In this document: positions 57,186 to 64,000 of the stretch, one piece after another
Layout of the letters: each line of letters begins with the position of its first letter
Numbering within the stretch: position 1 is the first letter of the stretch
From: Bufo bufo
Lineage: Eukaryota; Chordata; Amphibia; Anura; Bufonidae
Reading direction: 5' to 3'
DNA: 64,000 nucleotides
NCBI RefSeq assembly: GCF_905171765.1
Contig: NC_053392.1
Location: 445,126,837 to 445,190,836, forward strand
The notes under the pieces: model-generated
The model's input: only the letters and a program-made list of their open reading frames with translations
Told to the model about the DNA's origin: nothing
Database searches by the model: none
Translations under genes and position numbers: made by a program

Positions 57186-58157
57186 TTATAATAACAAAAG
57201 GTCCGGTCTGATGTACCGTGCAAAACAGGCCGATTTCCATCTACCTATCCTCATAATCTCCGCCTCAGATAAACCCGCCCTGGCAGCTTCAGTAGCAGCC
57301 CCAATACGAAATGAGTGAGTCCCAAATTCCTTGGGATCAACACCACTTAAAGACAAACAAGACTTGAAAACCGTGACAAACTGAAATTTGGTAAGGGGGG
57401 AGCCGTCCGCATGCGCAAAGAAATTGCAGCCAGTAGAACGCAAAGAACTATACTGTGATATCAGATGAACCGGGCATGCCACACCAGGAACCGGGTGGAG
57501 GGGAATACAGGTGCCCCTCCCAAATTGGTCCGTCTTTGAACGCTGGACCCGGATCCTAAGCGAATCATTCCCCAGAACAACATCATCACTAGAAAGCCCC
57601 CCCGGTTTACGACAGGAAGGGGCAACCAGCTCACTGACCCTAAGGGCCGCAAAAAAGCCCAAACTAAAACTGCCTGAAAACAGGGCCACCTCAAAGGGAG
57701 ATGAGCAAACCTCGGGAAGCAGGGAAATAAGCTTACCGAGTAAGCCAAACGAGACCGGCCGTCGACTCTCTCGGGAAACATACTCCTTCCTCCAACCCTT
57801 TAAAGCCTGCCGAATAACTAATTGCTTGGTAACATCCGGCCATCCCCGCAGCTTAAAGTGAAACGCAATGCCCGATAGACGACGCTGCGCAACCGCTGCA
57901 GAAACCCCCAAAGCTCGCAAATGCAACAGCCATTCCACAGTCACCTCCAGCCGCAGATCATCCCTAGCGCCAACATCTCGTGCACCCACCATCCCCCACC
58001 ATTGAACCCATGAATTACCGTGAGCCTGCCAGGTAGCAGGAGAAACCGAGGATCTGACAAGCGACATCAGTTGCTGTCCACCAAATCCCATAGGTGCGGG
58101 GGGCATTCCTGGCCCTCCCGATCCGCTTCCGGGAGAAAGGATAGGAATTCCTGCCAA
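57186..58157 (-). CDS. Ngaro tyrosine recombinase
   Basis: 323 residues, uninterrupted. The N-terminal core-binding-like half is followed by the catalytic domain with FFAALRVSELV (Arg173), QRSKTDQ (Lys208), FGTHSFRIGAATEAA (His281, Arg284), GRWKSACFARYIRP (Trp307, nucleophile Tyr315). This is the full R-K-H-R-W-Y set of tyrosine recombinases. It would insert a circular DNA copy by strand exchange, replacing the DDE integrase of LTR elements. It overlaps RT at its start. Confidence 0.94.
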   Translation of the reverse strand: MAGIPILSPGSGSGGPGMPPAPMGFGGQQLMSLVRSSVSPATWQAHGNSWVQWWGMVGARDVGARDDLRLEVTVEWLLHLRALGVSAAVAQRRLSGIAFHFKLRGWPDVTKQLVIRQALKGWRKEYVSRESRRPVSFGLLGKLISLLPEVCSSPFEVALFSGSFSLGFFAALRVSELVAPSCRKPGGLSSDDVVLGNDSLRIRVQRSKTDQFGRGTCIPLHPVPGVACPVHLISQYSSLRSTGCNFFAHADGSPLTKFQFVTVFKSCLSLSGVDPKEFGTHSFRIGAATEAARAGLSEAEIMRIGRWKSACFARYIRPDLLLL

Positions 58158-59791
58158 CGAAAACGGGAAAGAGCATCAGCAACCTTATTTTCAACACCTG
58201 GAACATGACGGGCTCTAAAATAAACATTTAATGCCAGACACCGAAGAACCAAGTAACGCAGAAGAGACAAGACAGGAAGAGAAGAGGAGGACAAGTTATT
58301 GACACAATAAACCACTCCCAGATTGTCCGTCCAAAACGACACATGTTTGTTGGACAACCTGTCCCCCCACAGCTCCACCGCCACGATAATGGGGAATAAC
58401 TCGAGCAGAGTAAGGTTCTTACACAACCCAGATGACCGCCACGACTCAGGCCACCCAGCGGCGCACCAGTCCTTCCCCAGAATGGTCCCGAAACCACAAG
58501 ACCCCGACGCATCAGAAAACAAAGACAACTCAGCGTTAGATATTTCCTTGGACATGTAGCACGTGTGACCATTGTAAGACAACAGAAAGGACCTCCAGAC
58601 CCCCAAGTCATCTTTCAGGGACTTGGATAGCCGGATGCGATGCCGCGGAGATTTAACCCCCCTTGTGGCCAATGACAGGCGACGGGCAAAGACCCGGCCC
58701 ATGGGCATAACTCGGCATGCAAAACACAACAAACCTAACAGGGACTGAAGCTGCAACAAGGTAACCTTCCTAACCGACAGGAAACCATCAATCAACCCCA
58801 TAAGCTTCTGCAACTTCTCCGGCGGCAACCTGAAAACCATATCCAACGTGTCAATCTCAATGCCCAAAAACGAAAGCCGTGTAACCGGGCCCTCAGTCTT
58901 CTCACTCGAAATGGGGACCCCAAATTGCGCCATCCTTTCCAGAAAAACAGTTAACAGGGACAGGCAACCACCACCACTACCAGGGGAAACAAAGAGAAAA
59001 TCGTCTAAATAATGCAAAACTGACGTAGAACCAGACTCATAACGAACAACCCACTCCAGAAAAGACCCAAACATTTCAAAATAATGGCAAGAAATAGAAC
59101 AACCCATAGGGAGGCACGTGTCATAATAAAAAAGGCCATCAACGCAACAACCCAACAGGTGGAAACAATCCGGGTGAACCGGAAGAAGCCGAAAAGCTGA
59201 TTCGATATCCGACTTAGCCAGCAGGGCCCCCCTGCCTGCATCCCTGACCAACGCAACCGCCCGGTCAAAGGACACATAAGACACAGACGCATCCTCTGGA
59301 GAGATGCCGTCATTAACCGACGAACCCTTAGGGTGAGAGAGATGGTGGATCAACCGGAACTTGCCTGGCTCTCTTTTGGGGACAACGCCCAACGGGGAGA
59401 CCCGCAGATTAGAAAACGGTAAATCAGTAAACGGGCCCCGAATCCTACCCAGAGAAACTTCCTTACCGACCTTCTCCCTGAGAACCTCGGGGAGATCACG
59501 GGCCGATTTCAGATTATCCGAAAAATACGGGGACCGGTTCCGAATAAAAGGGATGAAAAAACCAAACGAAAAACCAACACGGAGCTGAGCAGCCGCCTGC
59601 TTATTGGGGTACCTGTCTAGCCAGGGGCCCATCTCTACTACGCTCACCGGGGTCCTTCTGAGCCCCGTGCTCGAACTGCTTGGAAAGCTTAACTGGGGGG
59701 CGGGAGCATTTATTAGCCGGGTGGGAACCACCGCAGACCGAGCACTCATGCTTGAATCTGCACAACCCTGCGAACTTGCAGTTACCCTCAT
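58067..59791 (-). CDS. Ngaro reverse transcriptase and RNase H
   Basis: 574 residues, uninterrupted. RT: KFRLIHHLSHP (145-155), KSDIESAFRLLP (193-204, motif A), LPMGCSISCHYFE (motif B), the YLDD box (261-264) and LSFLGIEID (307-315). RNase H: the acidic residues fall in LFSDASGSCGFG (Asp427), LLELFPIIVA (Glu464), FWTDNLGV (Asp489) and VPGVENKVADALSRF (Asp539). This arrangement matches DIRS/Ngaro RT-RH. The start at 59791 overlaps gag, and the end overlaps the recombinase by about 90 bp. All catalytic residues are present. Confidence 0.93.
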   Translation of the reverse strand: MRVTASSQGCADSSMSARSAVVPTRLINAPAPQLSFPSSSSTGLRRTPVSVVEMGPWLDRYPNKQAAAQLRVGFSFGFFIPFIRNRSPYFSDNLKSARDLPEVLREKVGKEVSLGRIRGPFTDLPFSNLRVSPLGVVPKREPGKFRLIHHLSHPKGSSVNDGISPEDASVSYVSFDRAVALVRDAGRGALLAKSDIESAFRLLPVHPDCFHLLGCCVDGLFYYDTCLPMGCSISCHYFEMFGSFLEWVVRYESGSTSVLHYLDDFLFVSPGSGGGCLSLLTVFLERMAQFGVPISSEKTEGPVTRLSFLGIEIDTLDMVFRLPPEKLQKLMGLIDGFLSVRKVTLLQLQSLLGLLCFACRVMPMGRVFARRLSLATRGVKSPRHRIRLSKSLKDDLGVWRSFLLSYNGHTCYMSKEISNAELSLFSDASGSCGFGTILGKDWCAAGWPESWRSSGLCKNLTLLELFPIIVAVELWGDRLSNKHVSFWTDNLGVVYCVNNLSSSSLPVLSLLRYLVLRCLALNVYFRARHVPGVENKVADALSRFRWQEFLSFLPEADREGQECPPHLWDLVDSN

Positions 59792-60590
59792 TAAATAACC
59801 AGCATGACCCGGGTCGGCGGACGGCCACCGGTCCCGGCGAAGGAGATCCCCCTGAACCAGCGGCCGCCCCTGGAAAGGGGGGAGGTCTCTGTGACACCAT
59901 CAACCTCAGCCACACATCCGTGGCCTTAACCCCCCAACCAATCTCCGGCTGCAAACCCAAACGGCGCCTAAATTCCTCATCATAGCGCCACCATGCGCTG
60001 CCCCCATGGGACTTGTAGGCGCTATAAATGATGTCCTGATAAACAAACAACTCAGAACAGCGCTCAGGGTGACGCTGGCCCATAATGCAACCCAACACCG
60101 AAAAAGCCTGTAACCAATTGTTCATGGTTCTGGCAACTTTGGGCCTACGCTCATACGGCTTGTCCGAAAAACGCCTCTCCTTGTCAACGGTATGTTGATC
60201 AACTGATATGAGAGACCAAATATCCACATAATGGTTAGCCCAAACCTTCTCCCGAACGGCCTCATCCAAATGGGCACCCAAAAAACTAACCCCACAAAAA
60301 CATGACTCTTTATGCACCCCCGCTAACACCGGAGCTGGCTTAGCAGGAGGAGGCGGATGGGACTGGTCAGTATTAGGCTGCAAACGATCCACTAACAATT
60401 TTAACAGTGTAGCCATATCAGAACCCCCACCACCCGTAAATTGGTACTCACCGGACGGAGGCGGTATTGGCGCTACCGCAGGACCAGGAACGGGAACCTC
60501 GGGCTGTAGAGAAGCTGCCAGAACCAGGCTCTGAGCCCTGGAAGACCGACCAGACGTCCGCCTATTGCGCTGGACCCGCGCACGCCTCAC
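59601..60590 (-). CDS. Ngaro gag
   Basis: 329 residues as given; the open frame extends upstream without an obvious ATG, adding an Arg/Ser-rich part. The middle is a gag-like core (VREKVWANHYVDIWSLI and RTMNNWLQAFSVLGCIMG). Near the C terminus are a CCCH-type zinc finger (Cys-x7-Cys-x5-Cys-x3-His, from CWLFNEGNCKFAGLCRFKH) and directly after it CSVCGGSHPANKC. Such paired fingers are typical of DIRS/Ngaro gag proteins and would bind the element RNA. It overlaps the start of RT by about 190 bp in another frame. Confidence 0.82.
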   Translation of the reverse strand: MRRARVQRNRRTSGRSSRAQSLVLAASLQPEVPVPGPAVAPIPPPSGEYQFTGGGGSDMATLLKLLVDRLQPNTDQSHPPPPAKPAPVLAGVHKESCFCGVSFLGAHLDEAVREKVWANHYVDIWSLISVDQHTVDKERRFSDKPYERRPKVARTMNNWLQAFSVLGCIMGQRHPERCSELFVYQDIIYSAYKSHGGSAWWRYDEEFRRRLGLQPEIGWGVKATDVWLRLMVSQRPPPFPGAAAGSGGSPSPGPVAVRRPGSCWLFNEGNCKFAGLCRFKHECSVCGGSHPANKCSRPPVKLSKQFEHGAQKDPGERSRDGPLARQVPQ

Positions 60591-60932
60591 AGACTCCCCT
60601 GGCGCAGCAACGGACCCCTCCGAGGACGACGGGGACCGCCACCTGGAGGATCTGGATCGCCTGCTCCAGGCTGAGTCACCTGACCTGCGACGCGACCTGC
60701 GGGATCCATGGCGCCTCCGGCTCTCATGAGAGGAGGATGACGAGCTGGACCGTCCTCTGCGGGCACGTGACCGTTCGGGGGCAGGAGGGGGAGGGGGGGT
60801 ACGTGTGGCTGAGACAGTGCAGTGATAGGGGGAAAATGCACCTCAGCACCACCAGGGGTCACTGCAGGCAGCATGGCCAGGGAAGGAGCTACAGAACTAA
60901 AACCCGGCTGCTGCTCAGTCATGGCAGGGGGT

Positions 60933-61448
60933 TCAGTGAATTGAGTGGAAGGGGGGGGTGGGAGGGAGACTCTGGGAAGAGTGGCTGCTAACCTGTGACC
61001 CCATAACTCTGCCTGCGTGTACACCTAAACTTCCACTGACCTCGTGTGAGGAGGGAAGTGCCTGAGGCCGAGAGGGGGGAGGAAGGGGCGGAGCTACCGC
61101 CCTCAGCACAGAGCCGGCAGCCTGCATTTCTAACGATCCTGCAGCAGCACAGCTATGGGAGCCCAAGGTAAGCGGGGAAGGAGGGGGGCTATGGCCGAGA
61201 CGTATGGGGGGGCGGATAAGCCGGGAGGACCGCCTGCCCCCCACAGGAGCAATCGCTGCATCACAGGGCTGCACCAGAACCTCAGCAGCCGGAGCACTGA
61301 CAGGAGGAGGTGAGGGATCAGGGGAACCCAGACTACACAAAAACGAGCGCAGCCACCCCTCACCCCCCTCTGCCATACGTGCCAACAACACCTCCCTCAG
61401 ACGGGCATCACCCGCGGCCATCGCCAAACTCTTATACAGACAGAGCAC
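60933..61448 (-). CDS. Ngaro leading ORF, Pro/Ser-rich
   Basis: 171 residues, starting MLCLYKSLAMAAGDARLREV, a predicted helical start followed by a Pro/Ser-rich low-complexity region. Ngaro elements often have a gag-related region here. I recognise no domain, and it may be a separate small protein or the N terminus of gag. Confidence 0.45.
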   Translation of the reverse strand: MLCLYKSLAMAAGDARLREVLLARMAEGGEGWLRSFLCSLGSPDPSPPPVSAPAAEVLVQPCDAAIAPVGGRRSSRLIRPPIRLGHSPPPSPLTLGSHSCAAAGSLEMQAAGSVLRAVAPPLPPPSRPQALPSSHEVSGSLGVHAGRVMGSQVSSHSSQSLPPTPPFHSIH

Positions 61449-61464
61449 AGGTGCGACTTACCAG

Positions 61465-61693
61465 GGCACCGCGCTTCCGATAAAGAGGAAGAGGATAGGC
61501 GGGGACAGAACATAAGTACCCTCCCGCTACCCGCCTCCTCTTCCTGCTGTGCAATAAGTTAACCCTACATACTCCCACCAACTAACAACTCTAAATCTAG
61601 GGCCATACAAGTACCCTAAGGATGGGAAAAGGAAGGGGGGGGGGACCCACAGTCCCGGTCTACCCTCCCTAAACAGTCGGGCAGCCACCAGAA
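61465..61693 (-). repeat. Ngaro repeat A1
   Basis: Matches A2 (55993-56227) almost exactly, from GCACCGCGCTTCCGATAAAG to GGGCAGCCACCAGA. A2 carries an extra GTCTACC-type duplication of eight bases. Confidence 0.9.
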
Positions 61694-62084
61694 GATGTGG
61701 GAGAAGAAGTTCATGGAAAGTTTTATAATAAGATATCGGAAAGCCGTCCGGGCCTGGACATTTTCCGGATGGGATTTGGTGCATAGCTTTTTTAAGTTCA
61801 TTTAGAGTGAAAGGGGCTTCTAGAGTTGATTTCTGATTGGATGAGATGGTAGGGATGTTGGACGCTTCTAAGAAAGCTAAAATGGTGGAGGTATGTGTTT
61901 CTGGGGCAACATTTGAGGGAAGGTTATAGAGGTCGTTGTAAAAGGATCGAAATTGGGCGGCGATCTGGCTAACAGAGAAGATAGGTTTCCCTTCATGTGA
62001 GGATAGCTGATGAACGTAGTTTGTAGATCTCCTCCCTTTGATCCTATTCATAAAAAAATGTGGTGGCTTTGTCTCCATGTGCAA
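61527..62084 (-). pseudogene. LINE ORF2, start of the reverse transcriptase, cut by Ngaro
   Basis: The genuine LINE part is 62084-61694: FFMNRIKGRRSTNYVHQLSS, FRSFYNDLYNLPS, and PSGKCPGPDGFPISYYKTFH (RT0-1 region with GPDG). Below 61694 the frame runs on into Ngaro repeat A1 (LVAARLFREGRPG), which is not LINE sequence. Confidence 0.85.
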
Positions 62085-63177
62085 AAAATTTATGCTGAGA
62101 GCTCATATAGTATTTGGCCGCTTTAGATATTAATATGGATCTAAGTTTAGCCCTAAGTTCCGATAGTTCTTGTAGTTGGGGATCAGAGGGGTCTTTTTTA
62201 TGGTAAGATTCAATTCTCTGTATGTTTTTTAGGATTTCATCTATTTCTTTTTCTCTCAGTCTTTTTTGGTGGGAGCCAATATTAATGAATTGTCCTCTGA
62301 TTACGGGTTTGTGTGCATCCCATAAGGTGTTTACAGAAATATCAGAGCTTTTATTCAGGGAAAAGTATTCCGTAATGTGTTTGGAAATTAGATCCACTGA
62401 CTCCTGATATCCCCAGAGAGATTCGTTTAGGCGCCAATTAAAGCATGATGGGGTTTCATTTGGGGCCAATACTGAGATGAAAATGGGGGAGTGATCCCAG
62501 ATATGTATGGAGCCTATAGATGATTCATTACATAGGTGCAGATGTTCTTTAGATATAAACAAATAATCTAGTCGGTGATATGTGCCATGCATTGGGGAGT
62601 AGAAAGTAAAGTCTAGAGTATTAGGGTGGTGAGAGCGCCATACATCTATCAGATGAAGGTTCCAGAATGTGTTCCTAATGATTTTAAGAGACTTATTAGA
62701 AAGGGACGATTTGTGTGATGAAATGTCTGTTTGCGGATATAGGGCAACATTTAAGTCTCCCCCCAAAATTACTATCCCTTCTTTAAAGTATTCTATAATA
62801 GGGAAGATGTTAGAAATCCAGCGAGAATAATTAGAGTTGGGGGCATATACGTTGATAAAAGTGTAGGTTTGCGGACCTATGGTACCCTTAATTAAGATAA
62901 ACCTTCCATCAGGGTCTAAAATTTGGTTAACGTATTTAAAGGGAATCCTCCTTTGAAACCCTCTACTAACCCCGCTAGAGGCTGAGGAGTTGCCCCCACA
63001 GTGGTACCAATTGGAATAGTGAGAGAACCGCATGTCAGGGTAGTGATTGAAACGGAAGTGCGTCTCCTGAAGGAATACCACTCCAGCTCTAGCTTTCCTT
63101 AGGATGGTAAAGACTTGACTCCGTTTGAAAGGAGAGTGAAAGCCCTTAACATTATAAGAAGCTACAAGTAAATCAGC
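62044..63177 (-). CDS. LINE ORF2, APE-type endonuclease
   Basis: It starts at MADLLVASYNVKGFHSP (63177); an upstream Met at 63240 is less likely. The endonuclease signature is present: ASYNVKG (Asn), VVFLQETHF (Glu), FINVYAPN, VILGGDLNV (Asp-Asn), TYHRLDYLFIS (Asp) and HIWDHSPIF (His). A helical linker leads to KFFAHGDKATTFF, where a run of seven A (62052-62058, plus strand) shifts the frame. It nicks target DNA to prime reverse transcription. Confidence 0.9.
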   Translation of the reverse strand, partial: ADLLVASYNVKGFHSPFKRSQVFTILRKARAGVVFLQETHFRFNHYPDMRFSHYSNWYHCGGNSSASSGVSRGFQRRIPFKYVNQILDPDGRFILIKGTIGPQTYTFINVYAPNSNYSRWISNIFPIIEYFKEGIVILGGDLNVALYPQTDISSHKSSLSNKSLKIIRNTFWNLHLIDVWRSHHPNTLDFTFYSPMHGTYHRLDYLFISKEHLHLCNESSIGSIHIWDHSPIFISVLAPNETPSCFNWRLNESLWGYQESVDLISKHITEYFSLNKSSDISVNTLWDAHKPVIRGQFINIGSHQKRLREKEIDEILKNIQRIESYHKKDPSDPQLQELSELRAKLRSILISKAAKYYMSSQHKFFAHGDKATTFFYE

Positions 63178-63667
63178 CATTGTATGTGAGATGTGTGGCA
63201 TTACCTTGTAGCTGAAGAGGCTTCCCCCAAGAGAGAGCAATCGCGTTTTGAAGATCCGCCGGTTGGTATGGTATAATAGTCATATGAAGGAGGGACTCAC
63301 ACCATACTAGAGGAAGAGACAGATACCTTGGGAAAGGGATGAGGTTAGAAAACAGCACAAAACAAGTTAAACCAACAAAAAAAAAGGAAACAAACATAAT
63401 TAAATATGTTGTTAGCATGTAGGGGGTAATTGGTCTAATGACCGATGGGGAGAACGTGTAACGCCCAGGAGAGGGCTGAATAACGGCAAGAATGTGTAGT
63501 GCCTATTAATAGAATGTACAATATACATTATGAGACCTTAATTTGGACAAACATATGAACATAACTATCAAATAATAGCGTAACCTAAGCAGGCAAAAGA
63601 GAGAAGGCACGTGTCCATCTATTGGTCTTGAGAGAGACTTCTAGGGGTGAGTTGAAGGCCTCTTTTC

Positions 63668-64000
63668 TTAGAACGTGACGATTTCGGGGTCTTCAAATGG
63701 GACCGCTTTAGGGAGGTCTGGCAGGTCACTTAAATCTTGAAAAAGTTCCCAGTTTTCTATGGGCATCGGTGATATATTCAAGAGGTCAAAGGCGGAGGTA
63801 AGATCCGAGAAAGAAGATATGTTGACTCTTTTACCTGCGAATGAGAAGGCAAGTCCAAAAGGAAAGGACCAGCGATAGAGGACCTTATTGGACCGGAGCC
63901 AATCTGTCAAAGGCTTGAGGGCCCTGCCCTTTTTCAGTGTTGAGGGAGCCAAGTCCTGATAAACTTCCAGCCTGGAATCCTCATAAGCTAGGTCAGGGTG
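63668..64000 (-). CDS. LINE ORF1, C-terminal end
   Basis: The last residues of an L1-type ORF1 nucleic-acid-binding protein: MAPSTLKKGRALKPLTDWLR and LYRWSFPFGLAFSFAGKRVN, then a Pro/Asp-rich tail ending PEIVTF. The APSTLKK...L...YRW.FPF pattern is characteristic of L1 ORF1 C-terminal domains. The frame is open to the window edge. About 490 bp of spacer with short unrelated frames separates it from ORF2. Confidence 0.8.
   Translation of the reverse strand, partial: HPDLAYEDSRLEVYQDLAPSTLKKGRALKPLTDWLRSNKVLYRWSFPFGLAFSFAGKRVNISSFSDLTSAFDLLNISPMPIENWELFQDLSDLPDLPKAVPFEDPEIVTF

Larger units (their letters stand above)
55596..61693 (-). mobile_element. Ngaro-type tyrosine-recombinase retrotransposon, nearly intact
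   Basis: About 6.1 kb inserted in the LINE RT. On the minus strand: repeat A1 (61693-61465), gag region, RT-RNase H, tyrosine recombinase, SGNH hydrolase, repeat B1 (56497-56226), A2 (56227-55993), a 130-nt linker, and B2 (55861-55596). This split direct-repeat order is the hallmark of Ngaro elements. There is no target duplication beyond a possible shared AGA, as expected for recombinase-mediated insertion. The LINE frame is continuous across the two outer edges, confirming the limits. All enzyme frames are open except the end of the SGNH one. Confidence 0.92.
52949..64000 (-). mobile_element. L1/Tx1-like LINE, interrupted by Ngaro, 5' end outside the window
   Basis: Minus-strand LINE with an A-rich 3' tail (AAATAAAAATAAAAAAA at 52949-52965). 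It is followed upstream by ORF2 (RT and APE-type endonuclease) and by the end of ORF1 near the right edge. The Ngaro element at 55596-61693 splits ORF2. Without the insert ORF2 is about 3.8 kb, a normal size for L1-type elements. Family placement rests on the ORF1 and endonuclease motifs. Confidence 0.88.

Noticed and set aside
60467..60991. 174-residue plus-strand frame
   Set aside because: Antisense to the Arg/Ser-rich start of Ngaro gag.

Overview
This window is eukaryotic repeat DNA. I find no host protein-coding gene, tRNA, rRNA, CRISPR array or bacterial operon. The mix of elements suggests an amphibian, most likely a frog: BED-finger hAT, Tc1-like, Harbinger- and piggyBac-type MITEs, a Helitron, a Penelope-like element, a Ty3/gypsy chromovirus, a Ngaro (tyrosine-recombinase) retrotransposon and a Tx1/L1-like LINE. 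The organism is inferred from this mix and is not proven.

Layout. 1-13192: a minus-strand hAT transposon (copy A) that holds a complete second hAT (copy B, 2605-9763, plus strand, 8-bp target duplication CTTACCAT) and a tandem 631-bp retroelement with an inverted 5' end (10178-12100, 14-bp target duplication). 13193-20842: a satellite of about 110-bp monomers with higher-order duplications of 1417 and 999 bp. 20843-21965: a TA-flanked MITE with a minisatellite and a large palindrome. 21968-25160: a Penelope-like element, minus strand. 25356-30157: a broken Tc1 element whose right end carries a Helitron, itself holding two Harbinger-type MITEs. 30182-31829: a hAT MITE with a GTACAGAC target duplication, inserted in the tip of a second Tc1. 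32170-36335: hAT copy C. 36336-42690: MITEs, a decayed gypsy-type gag/protease region and a hammerhead-bearing repeat. 43205-48767: a complete LTR retrotransposon (691/694-bp LTRs, CCCTG target duplication). 49409-50004: a third Tc1 fragment. 50005-52948: a 136-bp satellite split by a piggyBac-type element at TTAA. 52949-64000: a minus-strand L1-like LINE interrupted by a nearly complete Ngaro element (55596-61693).

Each insertion can be ordered in time by what it interrupts. Several reading-frame breaks in the retroelements fall exactly at homopolymer runs, so some elements may be more intact than this sequence suggests. The item I would check first is the Ngaro element: gag, RT-RNase H, tyrosine recombinase and an SGNH-hydrolase ORF, with split direct repeats. 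It lies in a LINE whose reading frame is continuous when the insert is ignored. It belongs to a described class, so I do not claim a wholly new system.
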